Of a stretch of DNA of 64,000 bases, positions 24,461 through 37,466 are shown one piece after another. The notes under the pieces are model-generated. The model was not told the origin of the DNA, searched no databases, and saw only the letters and a list, made by a program, of their open reading frames with translations. The position numbers were made by a program, and so were the translations under genes. Numbering within the stretch: position 1 is the stretch's first letter; every line of letters starts with the position of its first letter. This DNA comes from Haematobia irritans. Taxonomy: Eukaryota; Arthropoda; Insecta; Diptera; Muscidae. The DNA lies in the NCBI RefSeq assembly GCF_050003625.1, contig NC_134397.1, forward strand, positions 276,886,070-276,950,069. The letters run 5' to 3'.

Positions 24461-25861
24461 TTTACAGTTTTACAATACAAGGCTAATTTCTTTCCTTTCT
24501 CTGCAACTCCATTGAATTTTTTTCTGCAAGGCATACGGACGGATGGAACAATTTTTTACAATATATCAAAATTATAGTGCTCTAACCAGAGTGAGTGAAT
24601 TGTGGTCACAATTATTCTTGAACTAGAAATTCTTTGTAACATAAGATACTGTGCTGGATATTTTAGAATCTCCATAAACAAAAGGAAATAAACTTAACAT
24701 CTAACACTCACTCACAAAGCACTTTAGATTTAATTTTACCATAGCTAAATAGAATAACTCCAACCTATGTGACATCACTAAAATTTGCATTATCACTTCA
24801 TTTCATCATTAACAGAACCTGCAGATGGTCATCTAGAAACCACAATATGCCTCTTTAAGTACTGCGATGCTTAGCAAAGGCCAAATGGTCCGAGTGGCCT
24901 CATCAAAATAACGAAAAAGAAGAAATTTACAAATAATTACAACCATAAAAGAGAAATGCTTTCCAAGAATGTCTCTCTAAGTACGCAATATACGAATACA
25001 TTAGAGGATGCTCCCACAAGATGACCTCCATGTCGTTGCTGTCCTTCTTTATGTTTGTGATGTGCGTTTTTGGGTCAGGGAGTATCAAAATCGTACAAAC
25101 GACCGCTTGCAGAGGAACCAAGGAGGCTTTCACCATTTACCCACCATAAAGTCCAGTCATAAAATGGTGATTTCATTGGCAATTTCTGCACTTCTCACTG
25201 GAGAGCCATATACGATGTGGAGAGAGTACCCGTCGCAAATGACAATGTTCTATGCAAAGACAAAGTGGCTAGCATTCACATACTTGCGAGAGAGAGAGAG
25301 TGAGAGGGGAATAGTGATGGATGGAATGAGGGAGAGACAATAACATTCAAGGACAGGAAACGGAAATGAAAAAAGCTATGAGTGAGCTTTAACAAAACAA
25401 AATAAAATCTCTGAAAGTTAAGTATATAAAAATGCCCACACACACGCTCGCGTATTTAACTACAAATATTTATATAATAGGGTGGTTGGTATAGATCATA
25501 AATTTGCACATACTTAAATGGTGCTATGGACATTTCTTACGACATTTCAACTAATCAAAGTTTATTAAATATGTCGACAACGACTATTGATTAACATAAA
25601 ATTCGTTTAATAAATTTTTTCTATTTTTGAACATTGACTCAAATGCATTTTTGGTTTTGGAAAAATCGACTATTAACGAATAATTTTTCCAGTTGATTTG
25701 ATTACTGTGGCTTAATGTGACAATGAATTTTTCAAAAACATAGTTTTAGATGGGAAAACGTTATATTCTTCATACTTTTCTATAAAATACAGTCAACACT
25801 CACCTGACCGCATCTGACCTCTTATGAATGTAATTGAATACGAAAAGTATAATTGTGTTGA
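24461..25861. other. No gene seen; GA microsatellite
   Basis: A GAGA run at about 25285-25300. A 111-codon frame (25008-25343) runs into that microsatellite and has no recognisable domain; I do not call it a gene. Confidence 0.45.
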
Positions 25862-26212
25862 CCTTAGGTTAGGTTAGGTTAGGTGGCAGCCCGATGTATC
25901 AGGCTCACTTAGACTATTCAGTCCATTGTGATACCACATTGGTGAACTTCTCTCTTATCACTGAGTGCTGCCCAATTCCATGTTAAGCTCAATGACAAGG
26001 GACATCCTTTTTATAGCCAAGTTCGAACGGCGTTCCACATTGCAACGAAACCACTTAGAGAAGCTTTGAAACCCTCAGAAATGTCACCAGCATTACTGAG
26101 TTGGGATAATCTACCGCTGAAAAACTTTTTGGTGTTCGGTCGAAGCAGGAATCGAACCCACGACCTTGTGTATGCAAGGCGGGCATGCTAACCATTGCAT
26201 CACGGTGACTCC
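25862..26212 (-). mobile_element. tRNA-derived SINE, full length, (AACCT)n tail
   Basis: On the minus strand the head reads GGAGTCACCGTGATGCAATG, then TGGTTAGCATG (A-box), then GGGTTCGATTCCTGC (B-box), i.e. an RNA polymerase III promoter from a tRNA. The body has GTAATGCTGGTGACATTTCT, GAACGGCGTTCCAC (seen here in reverse) and GATAAGAGAGAAG. It ends with about four AACCT units at 25866-25884. No clean target duplication was found. Non-coding. Confidence 0.85.
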
Positions 26213-26427
26213 TTATTTATTCATTAATTTATTGATCAATTTCGAGATTTCCAAGGCCAAGATGAGGAGGGGGTCTGAATTTTAATATTCCCATGACCAC
26301 CCCCTTGAGTGTTCCCTACATATGATCCTTTAAACCGAATCACATGTTGGGGTCACTCGCCTGTATGAAATTCTCACTATATTAATTTAATCTTTAACTA
26401 CTGAGGTAACATATTTTTCCATATTTA

Positions 26428-26717
26428 CACTGAAAAAAAAGCATGCCAATGTTCCAAAGGTTTTGTCTTTACATTAATGGTTTTTGTATTGATTCCGAGC
26501 CAAAGAAGCGGAGAATTAAAGTAAGGATACTTTTAAGACAGATTTCTCTTTTAAATTTAAGTTTTGCGTACTTGATTCTAGGGAGCAAATTTAAATTTAC
26601 TCGTTTTTTCTGGTTTTTTCCTTCACGTGCAATTAAAGTCCTTTAAAAAAGTGTTAACGACAACTTCAATTTTCAAATTTAGACTCGACTTCAAGTAGAA
26701 ATTATGCTATGTCTGAA
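26428..26717 (+). mobile_element. Family A MITE, 5' half only
   Basis: CACTGAAAAAAAAGCATGCC after TA, then the order of family A down to AGTAGAAATTATGCTATGTC. It is cut where the SINE at 26718 begins, and the other half is not found after the SINE. Confidence 0.7.
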
Positions 26718-27055
26718 GTGGTTAGCATGCCCGCCTTGCATACACAAGGTCGTGGGTTCGATTCCTGCTTCGACCGAACACCAAAAAAGTTTTCCAGCGG
26801 TGGATTATCCCACCTCAGTAATGCTGGTGAAGTTTCTGAGGGTTTCAAAGCTTCTCTAAGTGGTTGGTTTCACTGCAAGGTGGAACGCCGTTCGGACTCG
26901 GCTATAAAAAGGAGGTCCCTTGTCATGGAGCTTAACATGGAATCGGGCAGCACTAAGTGATAAGAGAGAAGTTCACCAATGTGGTATCACAATGGACTGA
27001 ATAGTCTAAGTGAGCCTGGTACATCGGGCTGCCACCTAACCTAACCTAACCTAAC
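26718..27055 (+). mobile_element. tRNA-derived SINE, 5'-truncated head, (AACCT)n tail
   Basis: Starts inside the head at GTGGTTAGCATGCCCGCC, has the B-box GGTTCGATTCC, the standard body, and ends GGCTGCCACCTAACCTAACC with further AACCT units to 27055. It is oriented opposite to the SINE 500 bp upstream, so their heads face each other. Confidence 0.85.
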
Positions 27056-28115
27056 ATATAACACAGTTTTAAATGATTAAAGTAATAGATTAAAGATAGA
27101 TTTCTTGCAGTTTCGGTTGATTACTACTTTGGTTTATTGCTACTTCGGCATCCAATGCTTGTATATGGATATGCTAGTTCCATATTAGCTAAATATTGAA
27201 CTGTTCAGTCACTTCGAAAGAGTTTCACGATAGTTTGTGGCAGCTTCAGTGTCTGAGAATATATTTAGGCTAATTTATTCTATGGAAAATTTTGGAGTCT
27301 TAAAACGGTTACGTTGCTTTTCTTCACTACTGAAAATCAGTGTTTAAAATTTCTATTCAAAATATGGGTTTATTTTAAGTATCTGTCTGTGGCTGTGGTA
27401 TTCTTCCAACAACGTAGATTGTGTAGCCCCACCTACTACAGTTGTATCATTGCATCGACAATCAGTAGATGCAATATGGCATTAAGAGCCTCTGTGGCCA
27501 TTGTACTTATATGTTGAAGATAGACAATTCTTCTAATTCGTCATGAGTAATTGAGATATACGAACTTGATAATTTTCAAATACTTCGCCAATTTATCTTC
27601 AATTTAGTTCAAGGCTTAGCTCGGCTCATCCTTAGGTCCAGGAGGTACTCTTATTGAGTTTTCCTATCACAAATGTGCGTATGTATGAGCCCATAGCACC
27701 CTTCATATACCATTTACGATTTGTTGTTTTACTGTAGCCTTGTAATGTCAATAAAATGCGGTCTACCACTGATGAGTAAAGTGAAACTAATGTCCCAACC
27801 AACACCACAAGGATATCTGCGTGAACAGCACGGCTTCATTATCCGGTAGAATGTTTCTGCCCTTGGCTGATGATAAAAGTCTTATGGCGACAAAGCTGTG
27901 AAATAAAATTTTTAATTATCGCCACATTTAACAACTTTGATTTGTTTGTCATTGATCTCGCTTCTATTCACCGTGAAAAGACATAAATTAAATGAATAAA
28001 AATTGTCATTAAATTTAGTGATCCCAAAACATTTTTTATTATAGCCTCATGGTGAAAGGGGGGGGGGATAATTTTTGAAATGGTTTTGGGTTTTAATATA
28101 AAATCTTATCTGAGG
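27056..28115. other. No gene seen
   Basis: No repeat or long domain-bearing frame recognised. Confidence 0.5.
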
Positions 28116-28341
28116 AATGTATATAGGAAAATTAATACAGGAATAAATGCGAGAAAGCTTTGCAAAAAAAAAATGGAAATTTCGAATGAAAAAAATTATT
28201 CTTTATAACGGATTCGATGCTAAATACTCTACTGCACGGAATAAGCTGTTACCTACTGTATATAGGAAAATTAATACAGGAATAAATGCGAGAAAGCTTT
28301 GCAAAAAAATGGAAATTTCGAATGAAAAAAGTTATTCTTTA
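28116..28341 (+). repeat. 86-bp direct repeat, two copies 139 bp apart
   Basis: TGTATATAGGAAAATTAATA, AATGCGAGAAAGCTTTGC and ATGGAAATTTCGAATGAAAA occur in order at about 28118-28205 and again at 28257-28341, nearly identical apart from the length of an A run. The function is unknown. Confidence 0.85.
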
Positions 28342-29754
28342 CGCCGATTAGATATTTGAGATGAAGATTTTCCCAAATAATTTTTCTACGACAGCCGTAA
28401 CCAACTACGTTCGTTTATTGCAGACAATCGATCTGAGCTGACCATGAGCTTCACCACATCCAAAAGTCATGGAAGAAGAATTTAGTTCCATATATTGCAC
28501 TTTACCTTTATATATTTTCGGCGTAATGTATTTTATTAGAAAATTTTCGATGTTGATTTATACAACCTTCTTCATATATTGTTCTCCGTTCCCCATTGCA
28601 ATTGCTTTCATCGAAAATGTTTGCTATGTTGCCTTAACCACTATATATGATACGATATATAAACATTTTTTTATTTCATTTTGTTTTTGGTGAGTTTTCA
28701 TCGAGAAATGTTTAACAATATGCTAAAAGGAAAATTAATGTAGATTGTGGTCTCTGTATGGCTTTCTGCACTTCATGAATGGGCCTTAGTTTTATTTACT
28801 ACAGACCCCATTCTGACCAGTCTCGTGTAATCGTGGACTTGTTTTGTCGTCATTTCCCTATACAGCAAGTGAGTATGGATATCGTTGGCCCCGGAAAAAT
28901 ATGTTTGTCTTTATGGACAAATAAAATAATGAATATTGGCAAATCACAATAAAGGCCAACGATGACGATGAAGACGACAAGAACATCAGCATTTTGAGTC
29001 TCCACAAAATGGGGAGATATTCTTCATCCTGCTGTTGCAAAAGTTCCATCCACAAAATACTCATACATATCAGAGTATTTCCGAAAAGGAGGAGGCCTAT
29101 AAGTCCAATATCGTAAGCTTTAGGAGATGTGTGTATATATGTGTGTGTGTTAAAGCAATCAAGGATCCCAGTCACTCAGCCAGTCAACTATTCAGTCAAA
29201 CGTCCTTAATATGCGAATGAAGAGTCCTTTGTTTGGCTTTTATTAGGACAGTAAAAATGTTTATTGTTATCATTGTCCTGTGCCCGTTTGTTGTTGTTAT
29301 TGTTTTTGGCTAGGCTATTGTTACTAGCAATTTGAAGTTTTGTCTATGTGCTCTAAGTTTGTCTTTTGGTTACTTTTACGGTTCTTTCCCTCTGCTTGTT
29401 ATGCCGGCATGAAGTTCTTCCTTTGTCTTTGGTTGGTTATTTGGTTAGCTGGCCTTAGGCTTCCGTCTTCATGCTGTTTTTGCGTCGGCAGGAATTTGTT
29501 TAAATTCTTCCTGTAGAAGTTGGTCGGCTCTTTATTCTATAGTAAATACCATAGGTTTGTGGAATCTTGGCTGTGGCTTAAAATTTGACAGTGGGTTTAT
29601 GGCATAATAATAAAGGGCACCTTGTTTAAATAGGCAATCGAAGTATAACTCACACATATAGGCCATATTCAAACATGATTTAACTTCTAATTCCAAGTTT
29701 TTTTTTTTTTGTATTTAAAATAGGCATAAGAACATTCATTTATCAATCATTGAG
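28342..29754. other. No gene seen
   Basis: Short frames (28469-28693, 28858-29175) are hydrophobic or low complexity without domains. A TG run lies at about 29130-29150. Confidence 0.45.
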
Positions 29755-31307
29755 AACAAGTAAGAAAGTCTAAAGTCGTGCGGGGCCGACTATATTATAC
29801 CCTGTACCACTTTGTAGATCTAAATTTTCGATACCATATCACATCCGTCAAATGTGTTGGGGGCTATATATAAAGGTTTGTCCCAAATACATACATTTAA
29901 ATATCACTCGATCTGGACAGACTTCAAACAAATCTATAGACTCAAAATTTAAGTCGGCCAATGCACTAAGGTGGAACACAATGTTAGTAAAAAAATATGG
30001 GAAACATTTAAATCTGAAGCACTTTTAAGGAAACTTCGCAAAAGTTTATTTATGATTTATCTCTCGATATACTTTTCGACTAGGCAGTGGCGATTTTACA
30101 AGGAAAATGTTGGTATTTTTACCATTTTTGTCGAAATCAGTAAAACATATATATAAGAGCTATATCTAAATCTGAACCGATTTCAACCAAATTTGGCCCG
30201 CATAGCTACAATGCTAAATTGTGCAAGTTTTCAACTAAATCGGAGTTAAAAATTAGCCTCTGTGATCATATGAGTGTAAATCGGGCGAAAGCTATATATG
30301 GGAGATATATCTAAATCTGAACCGATTTCAACAATGGTAATTCTACTCCCTGTACAAAATTTCAATTAAATCGGAGTAAAAGATTGGCCACTGTGGTCAT
30401 AGAGTGTAAATCGGGCGAACGATACATATGGGCGCTATATCTAAATCTGAACCGATTTCAATAAAATTTGGCACACTTGACTACACTACTAATTGTACTC
30501 CTAGTGCAAAATTTCAACCAAATTGGGGTAAAACTCTGGCTTCTGGGACCGTATTAGTCCATATCGGGCGAAAGATATATATGGGAGCTATATCTAAATC
30601 TGAACCGATTTCAACCAAATTTGGCACGCATAGCTACAATGCTAATTCTACTCCCTGTGCAAAATTTCAACTAAATCGGAGTAAAAAATTGGCCTCTGTG
30701 GTCATATAAGTATAAATCGGGCGAAAGCTATATATGGAAGCTATATCTAAATCTGAACCGATTTCAATAAAATTTGGCACACTTAACTACACTACTAAAT
30801 TTCAACCAAATTGGGTAAAACTCTGGCTTCTGGGACCGTATTAGTCCATATCGGACGAAAGATATATATGGGAGCTATATCTAAATCTGAACCGATTTCA
30901 ATCAAATTTAGCACACTTAACTATAGTACTAATTATTGTTCTTGTGCAAAATTTTAAGCAAATTAAGTTAAAACTCTGGCTTCGGGGGCCATATAAGTCC
31001 ATATCGGGCGAAGTATATATATGGGAGCTATATCTAAATCTGAACCGCAAAATCAATAGGGTTCTATTCTGAGCCAAAATACATACTTGTGCCAAATTTG
31101 AAGTCGATTGGACTAAAACTGCGACCTAAACTTTGATTACTAAAATGTGTTCACGGACAGACGGACATGGCTATATCATCTCAGGAGCCCACTCTGAGCA
31201 TTTTTGCCAAAGAGACCATGTGTCTATCTCGTCTCCTTCTGGGTGTTGCAAACATATGTACTAACTTATATGTTAATACCCTGTTCCACAGTGTGGTGCA
31301 GGGTATA
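29755..31307 (-). mobile_element. HINE family 3, near-complete
   Basis: In element orientation the 3' end is a stem-loop around GTCGGCCCCGC then ACTTTAGACTTTC...ACTTGTT; on the plus strand it begins AACAAGTAAGAAAGTCTAAA. The 5' end is the ACCCTGTTCCACAGTGTGGT hairpin (31277-31303). Subterminal inverted repeats TACCCTGTACCAC and GTGGTGCAGGGTATA are present. The internal unit with ATCTGAACCGATTTCA recurs at about 30431, 30583, 30736, 30870 and 31023, three of four spacings being 152-153 bp. The frames inside are repeat artefacts. Confidence 0.75.
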
Positions 31308-31734
31308 ACAAGAAGTGTATAACATGAAAAGTCCTTCCTTCCCAATATACTCAGAATATATGATTCTCAGAACTGATTTAAAGGGGAACTTCACTGTATT
31401 CTTTGTTCACATATGCAGCACCCATATAGTACGATTTCCTATATTGGTACATAGGAGCCGCAATGTACGTCCAAAATTTCCTTAACTTTTAATTACTGAT
31501 ATTGTATAAATTGCCGACAGAACTAGTCGGGTAAACCTAATGCCAACAGATAGTATCTTCAATTGCCAAAAGGAGCCTAATTTGGTCATCTCATCCATTC
31601 AGTATTCTCTATGTAGAAATGCATAGTGCGACCTATAATAAAATCTGAACCTATTTCGACTATTTGAACCCAGTTAGAGTCCCTTGTGTGTACTCTTCTG
31701 TGCAATCAGACATTATCTGGGCTAAGTTGTTGGC
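31308..31734. other. No gene seen
   Basis: Possible eroded repeat (CATATAGTACGATTTCCTAT) but no boundaries. No coding evidence. Confidence 0.4.
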
Positions 31735-31945
31735 AATTTGGAAAATTTAAATAATTTGTCTTACTCTAGATGAAACAAAAAAAGTTAAAATTATTCATTA
31801 CAAATATGAAAACCCGAGTTATAAATATTTGAATCGAAAGAACTTCATGTGTCGTTAAAGTAAAAGAATATCTTTGGGAGGACATTTTTGGAAGAGCTTT
31901 TAAAATTGTGACTTTAGAACACCTACCAAATTTGTTTGCTTGGTA
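31735..31945 (+). mobile_element. CCCAG-ended element, right-end relic
   Basis: CTTTGGGAGGACATTTTTGG, GAGCTTTTAAAATTGTGACT and CCAAATTTGTTTGCTTGG follow the right part of the 35876-36714 copy in eroded form. Confidence 0.5.
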
Positions 31946-33599
31946 GTCAAGGTAACTACAACGTAAATCAATTTCATAAAAATCTTAACCAGAAGTTGAG
32001 AAAACTCTGTCAATAATTTGGTTTCATCATCCATTACAGCCATATTTTCTTATAAAATAGGAATTTAATTGTCAACAATGTCTGTAAATATTCTTTCGTG
32101 CCGACCTAGACTTCTATTTATAGTTAAAGGGTATGTCCGTTTATCTAAAGATCCGTTGGTTTTTTTTATTAAAATAAAAATGGACTCTTAAGAAAATTGT
32201 AATTATTGTACATAATAAAAAACTCTATACATTACATTTAAGTTTGTAGAAAAAGTGGACTAAAACGCAAATTCACCCATCATTGTACCACTGTAGCGAT
32301 TTACTTTTATGTAAGAGTCTCAGTGAAATGAGTACATTGTTGTCTTTTGTTTTTACCGGTGAGTTTCCAGTGTGTTTTCACGAGAATTTGTGGGCAATGT
32401 ATGTCAACGTATATGTTTACAGATCCTTGTTCGTCCTGTTCTCTGAAATATATGATTTCATAAAGTTTTAGCACTCTTGTACATTATTGAGACATTACAT
32501 TTGTCGTCGTCGTAGTTGTCATCCCCCCGAATATATAGAGGTACATTATTTTCCTTTTTCTTGTCCCGTTGACAGAATACAATAGCGCAGCGCTGCCTCA
32601 TATTTTAAGCCAAATTATGTTCAAATATCAAACTAAACATAATTGTAGAAGAATAAGAACAAAAGTAAATAATAGTAAATTTGCCCAACCATCCGGATTT
32701 TGTTTCTCCATTGCAGTCATAGCCAAACAATGAACCATGTGGGAGGCGGAGGTAAAAATTTCTACAAATACCGAATATTTGCACAACCTAATAATTGTGC
32801 CTTCACATAAAAATATATAAACCTAAAGAATTCATAAAAAAGGGAGAAACGTGCGACAGCTTGACAAACATTACAACAATAACATAGAGAGCAAAAGAAA
32901 AAAGTGGGAAAAGCAAAGATTTCTTCAGGACTACAATTGGTCCTTTGTAGGCTGCATGTGGTTCTTTTTCTCAGTTGTTTGTCTTGTCAGGTGGTTGAGT
33001 TCAGCTCAGTTCAGTTCAGTTTAGATTTGCTTTGTTTGCTCTTCTCTTTAGGATGGGGCCCCATGGGCTGACGGGACTGAGATACGGGATTGAAAGATAA
33101 ACATAAAATACCACAAAATATTTGTAAAAGGTAAATATTAAAAGCATTCCTTTTGTGTTCTTTTGTGTTGATGTTGTTGTTGCCGTCATCATTTAATATT
33201 TTTTTAGTATTTGTCTTCTATTTATGCAGGGCTTTGAAGCTTTGTTGCACAAGGTGTTCATACGTAAATGTCCTTTTGAGGGTCTATCAACACTTGGTGA
33301 TGTTCTTCTGTGAGATCCTCTTTTTTTTGTCTCCTTGATTTGTCGCAAGCATAATATTTTATTTATTGTTGTCACTATGATAAAGAAAAGGCCATCGATT
33401 TGGATTTCATCGTAGGTAAAAATGGTCGTAAATGATTTTATTGGGGTTTCTTTTTGCTCAAGTAAAAAAAAATCATAATCTCTTCATAGATATTTGTAAG
33501 ATTATGAAAAATATTCGTTAACAGACCTTTTAAGACTTTGCATGAGGGAATATATATTTCAATATGAAATTTCTTAAGTTATTTTACCTTGGTTGGTAG
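31946..33599. other. No gene seen; long spacer
   Basis: No repeats shared with the window were seen except a short TCAGT run near 33000-33020. Frames at 32283, 33153 and 33193 have no domains. This is one of the larger apparently unique tracts. Confidence 0.45.
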
Positions 33600-33770
33600 A
33601 CAGTAAATGATAATCACAAAATTAAATGTTCCAATACTTGTTTAATTGAAATTGTTTCAATCACTAAAATGACAATGACAACCACAGTATTAATAAGAAA
33701 TAAAAATATAGTTAATTTTCAAGGAAATTAATTAATTAATTTCCTTGGCATATTCAATTAATTTTTTATC
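33600..33770 (+). mobile_element. AATTAA-rich MITE fragment
   Basis: TTTAATTGAAATTGTTTCAA followed by AATTAATTAATTAATTTCC resembles the AATTAA family. No ends. Confidence 0.35.
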
Positions 33771-34164
33771 TCTCGGATTGGTGAGAAGGTCCCTGGGGAC
33801 CGTTTTTATTATCAAACTGAAATTACTCCTTGATGGTGCAAGGAAAGTATACCCAACCTCCACGGACATTTTATCTAGAATCTTTAAAAGAAAGTTTCAA
33901 AGTGATCCGACTAATAGTTTAGTTTCTATTAAAATTTTAATGTGTTTATTACGGGAAGGTGTGAAAAGGTCCTCTGGGCTCTTGTAATAAAATTCCGATA
34001 AATCGTTAGTAAATGCACTGTCTTTTCGCTTTTTTAACACATCTCTGAAACTGAAACAGAAACACATATAGACATCAATGAAGAAATTAGTGATGACAAA
34101 GCTGTTGAAGACGACGAGACTGATGCTCAGCAAACGATATGAACCAATTTTACCATGGTAATTA
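33771..34164. other. No gene seen
   Basis: An 80-codon frame at 33745-33987 and an opposing one show no domain. Confidence 0.4.
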
Positions 34165-35655
34165 GACGGCTAACTTTCAACCGGAGGACATGAAATTAAA
34201 GGCTTCAAAAGTAAAATCTTAGGTGATTGGTTTATATATCATCATGGTTCGATGTGGACTAATTTTTGTATTTGTTTGTTACACCGAAAGAATTTTCTTC
34301 GTAAAAAGAACGAAAAATTTCGTTAAAAGTACGAAATTTGTCATTGTTTTACAACCAAAGAAACTTTTCATTAAAAGTACGAAATATTTCGTACTTTTTA
34401 CGAAGAAAAGTTCTTTCAAAATTTTCGTAGTTTGTTAGAAAAAAATTCGTACTTTTTATGAAGTATCTTCGTACTTTTAATGAAAAATCTTCGTACTTTT
34501 TATGAAACAATTTCGTTCTTTTTATGAAAATGTTTCGTACTTTTTATGAAAAATTTTCGTAGCTTCTATGAAAAATGTTCGTACTTTTTATGAAAAACTT
34601 TCACTTTATAGTCACTTTATAGTCGAAAGTGCATTTGGTTGTAGTTGCATGTGTGAAAAATGACATCAGATTTTACATCTTAAGTTTTTGAATAATTTTT
34701 AGTTTTATTGCTTCACTTTTATTCATAGCGCGCTATTACCCAAATGAGAAGTAGCATAGGCTTGCATAAAAAATAAAATAAAGGAATACAATCAAGCACA
34801 TTATAAAACACAATTTAATGCCTCGAACGGAAATTTTACAACTTCAATGATACTTCTTCGTTATTTCAAAGAAAATGTTTCGTACTTTTTACGAAGAAAT
34901 TTTAACGCAGAATGTTTCGTAAAATATTCGTAAAAACTTCTTCACAAAATTCATGAAATGTGAAGAAAGTTTCGTTAAAAGTACGAACTTTTTACGAAGA
35001 AAAGTTAATGTAGAATGTTTCGTTGAAGTTTCGTATATTCGTAAAATGTTCTTCATAAAATTTACGAAAATGAATGAAAATTTCGTTATTTTAATGAAGA
35101 ATTCAGGAAGAATAGTTAATGAAGAATTCTTCGTAAAATTAACGAAGAGAATTCTTTCGGTGTAGAGAGCATATACTGACATCACTTGTTCTTCCAAGAG
35201 GCTCCGGAGGGTCAATCTGGGGGTCGGTTTATAGGGGACCTATAATTATAGACAGATATAGACCAATTTTGCAAAGTTGTTAGTTAACATCAAGTAATAA
35301 ATTTCAGTGGGATCCGCTGAAATTTTCTCCTCCAAGAGGCTACGGTCCAATCTGCGGATCTGTTTATATGGGACATATATATATATATAATTATGAAATT
35401 TTGCTCTTCCAAGAGGATTCGGAAGTCAAATCTGGCTTTCGATTTATATGGGGCTGCACCAATATGGACCTTTGCAATAGTAACTAACTACATTAATAAA
35501 GTTTCAAGTCGATAGCTTGTCTCAATCGGAAGTTGGTGTGATTGATCGACTCAAAATTTCACCACGACCCTAAATACCATATATGTTTCTAATTGGGTCT
35601 TAGACCAATATTTCGATGTGTTTCAAATGGAATACATATTGGTGGAGGGTACAAA
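34165..35655 (-). mobile_element. HINE family 1, degenerate, split by a MITE
   Basis: Left piece 34165-34281 (GGTTTATATATCATCATGGT) and right piece 35163-35655 (GAGAGCATATACTGACATCA, then two or three diverged internal units, CAAGTCGATAGCTTGTCTC, ACCAATATTTCGATGTG, GGTGGAGGGTAC). Joining the pieces at one TA restores the usual TTGTTAGAGAGCATATAC text of family 1. Confidence 0.65.
34282..35162 (+). mobile_element. TTCGTA-rich MITE, 881 bp, with TA duplication
   Basis: Inverted ends CACCGAAAGAATTTTCTTCG and its imperfect complement at 35138-35162 lie between TA (34280-34281) and TA (35163-35164). The interior is packed with direct and inverted forms of TTCGTACTTTTTATGAA (about ten between 34370 and 34600, several more at 34870-35130). 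Non-coding. The insertion into a known HINE sequence makes the TA duplication secure. Confidence 0.85.
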
Positions 35656-35875
35656 AAATGTTCATAAAAGAATCACAAGGTCCTTGAGGACCAGCGCTCC
35701 GTATAAGAGAAATAGATGACTCAACCGTTGGAGGGTTAATTGGGTCAATTAAAAATATAATAGCTTTTGATCGCAAAACTCAATCGGTTGCCACTATACT
35801 TAATCCAACCAAAAATATCAATACATTGTTTAAATATACAATTATTTCGAATAAACTTTTTGTTTAGCTTTGTTT

Positions 35876-36714
35876 CCCAGCAAAAAAATGCGTCGCTAAA
35901 AAAGTAGTGGATCCGGAAGTGGAGCGGAAGTTGACGCAGAAGCGATGAATTTAACATGGGCTTGTCATAGGACGGATGTCCACCATTTCAACAGCTGCTA
36001 CACTGAATTTATATCACTTCTTAAGGCGTGAGGTGAATTCAATATTTTGGATGTGAATTAAGAATTTTTGTGATATTTTACAAATAAATAATATTTAACA
36101 TTTTTTATTGTTCGTGTTTTGTTTTTTATTGTGGGTTTGTACTTTAATCATATTTTGTTGTTTTGATCTCAGCTTTAAAACCATTGTGTTGACTAAACTA
36201 CAAGAGTAGCTTAAACAACAGATAACAAAAATGTTTGTCAAATTTATTTGGGCAAAGCCCTATAGACTGCAAGATAGTTGGGTGGACGCAGGTTTCGGAA
36301 TTACCACATTCCTCATCAGCATCCTCTACTTGCTGCAAAACTATCAACCAATTATCAGAATAAATTCAGGCAGTTCACTAAACCCATGGTGAACCACACT
36401 TCTCTTTCCTTTGCCATCATCGATTTGAGCGCAGTTGGCTGGGTTTATTTTGAGCGTGCTTCCTCTTACTTCATTCGTGTTTTATTTTTTATTGTGGGTT
36501 TGTACTTTAATCATATTTTGTTGTTTTGATCTATGCTTTAAAACCATATTGTTGACTAAACTACAAGAGTAGCTTAAACAACAGAGGAAAAGATAAAAAA
36601 CAGCAATTTTTCTAGAAAGGATTTAATATTTTTTTCCGAATTTCTGGGAGGGCATTTTGTGGAAGTTCTTTAAAAGTTGTGCCTTGGGAAGAACTTCCAA
36701 ATTTTTTTGCTGGG
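35876..36714 (+). mobile_element. CCCAG-ended element, complete copy, 839 bp
   Basis: Ends CCCAGCAAAAAAATGCGTCG and CCAAATTTTTTTGCTGGG give a 13-bp inverted repeat. The left part matches 12170-12360 and the right part 9906-10000 and 12660-12740. It carries an internal direct repeat (about 36118-36230 and 36472-36585, spacing about 354 bp: ATTGTGGGTTTGTACTTTAA...ACTACAAGAGTAGCTTAAAC). No target duplication is clear (TTT/TT flanks), so the superfamily is open. Non-coding. Confidence 0.7.
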
Positions 36715-37220
36715 TTCTTATAGCAGAGCCCAAACGAATTGTTGTGAAACCAAGTGTATAATTTTTGAAATTTTTAAAAGTTTTTTGCAGCATTACTGTG
36801 AGGTAATAACAGGTTGGCTGATAAGTCCCCGCTCTAGCAAAGAAAAATACATTTTTTTTGTCCAAAAACTAGCCAAAAAAAGCTAAAAAATGTTAAAAAT
36901 AGCTAGAAAAAAAGCTAAATTTTTTGTATCAAAGTCACATTTTTGATTGAAATTTAACAAACTTAAAGGCTTTATTTAACTTAAAATGCATATTATTTTA
37001 ATTGTATTCATTTTATTTCCATTTCTGTGAGACTGTAAGAAAATCTAAGTCATATTAGCTCTGTTTGTGTACTCGATACATTTTGATTACTATCACAAAT
37101 TTTTACTGAAGTCCTTCATTTATATTTCGTAGTAAAAACTTTTTTCCCGGTAAACTTGCAATTATCAGCTGGTTAATAATCAACAAGTCCAATGTCACAT
37201 AGAACTACATTAGAAAATAT

Positions 37221-37466
<246 letters not shown>

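Noticed and set aside
25008..25343. 111-codon ORF as a gene
   Set aside because: No recognisable domain, ends in a GAGA microsatellite, and no splice or neighbour support.
26709..26960. 83-codon ORF
   Set aside because: Lies inside a SINE.
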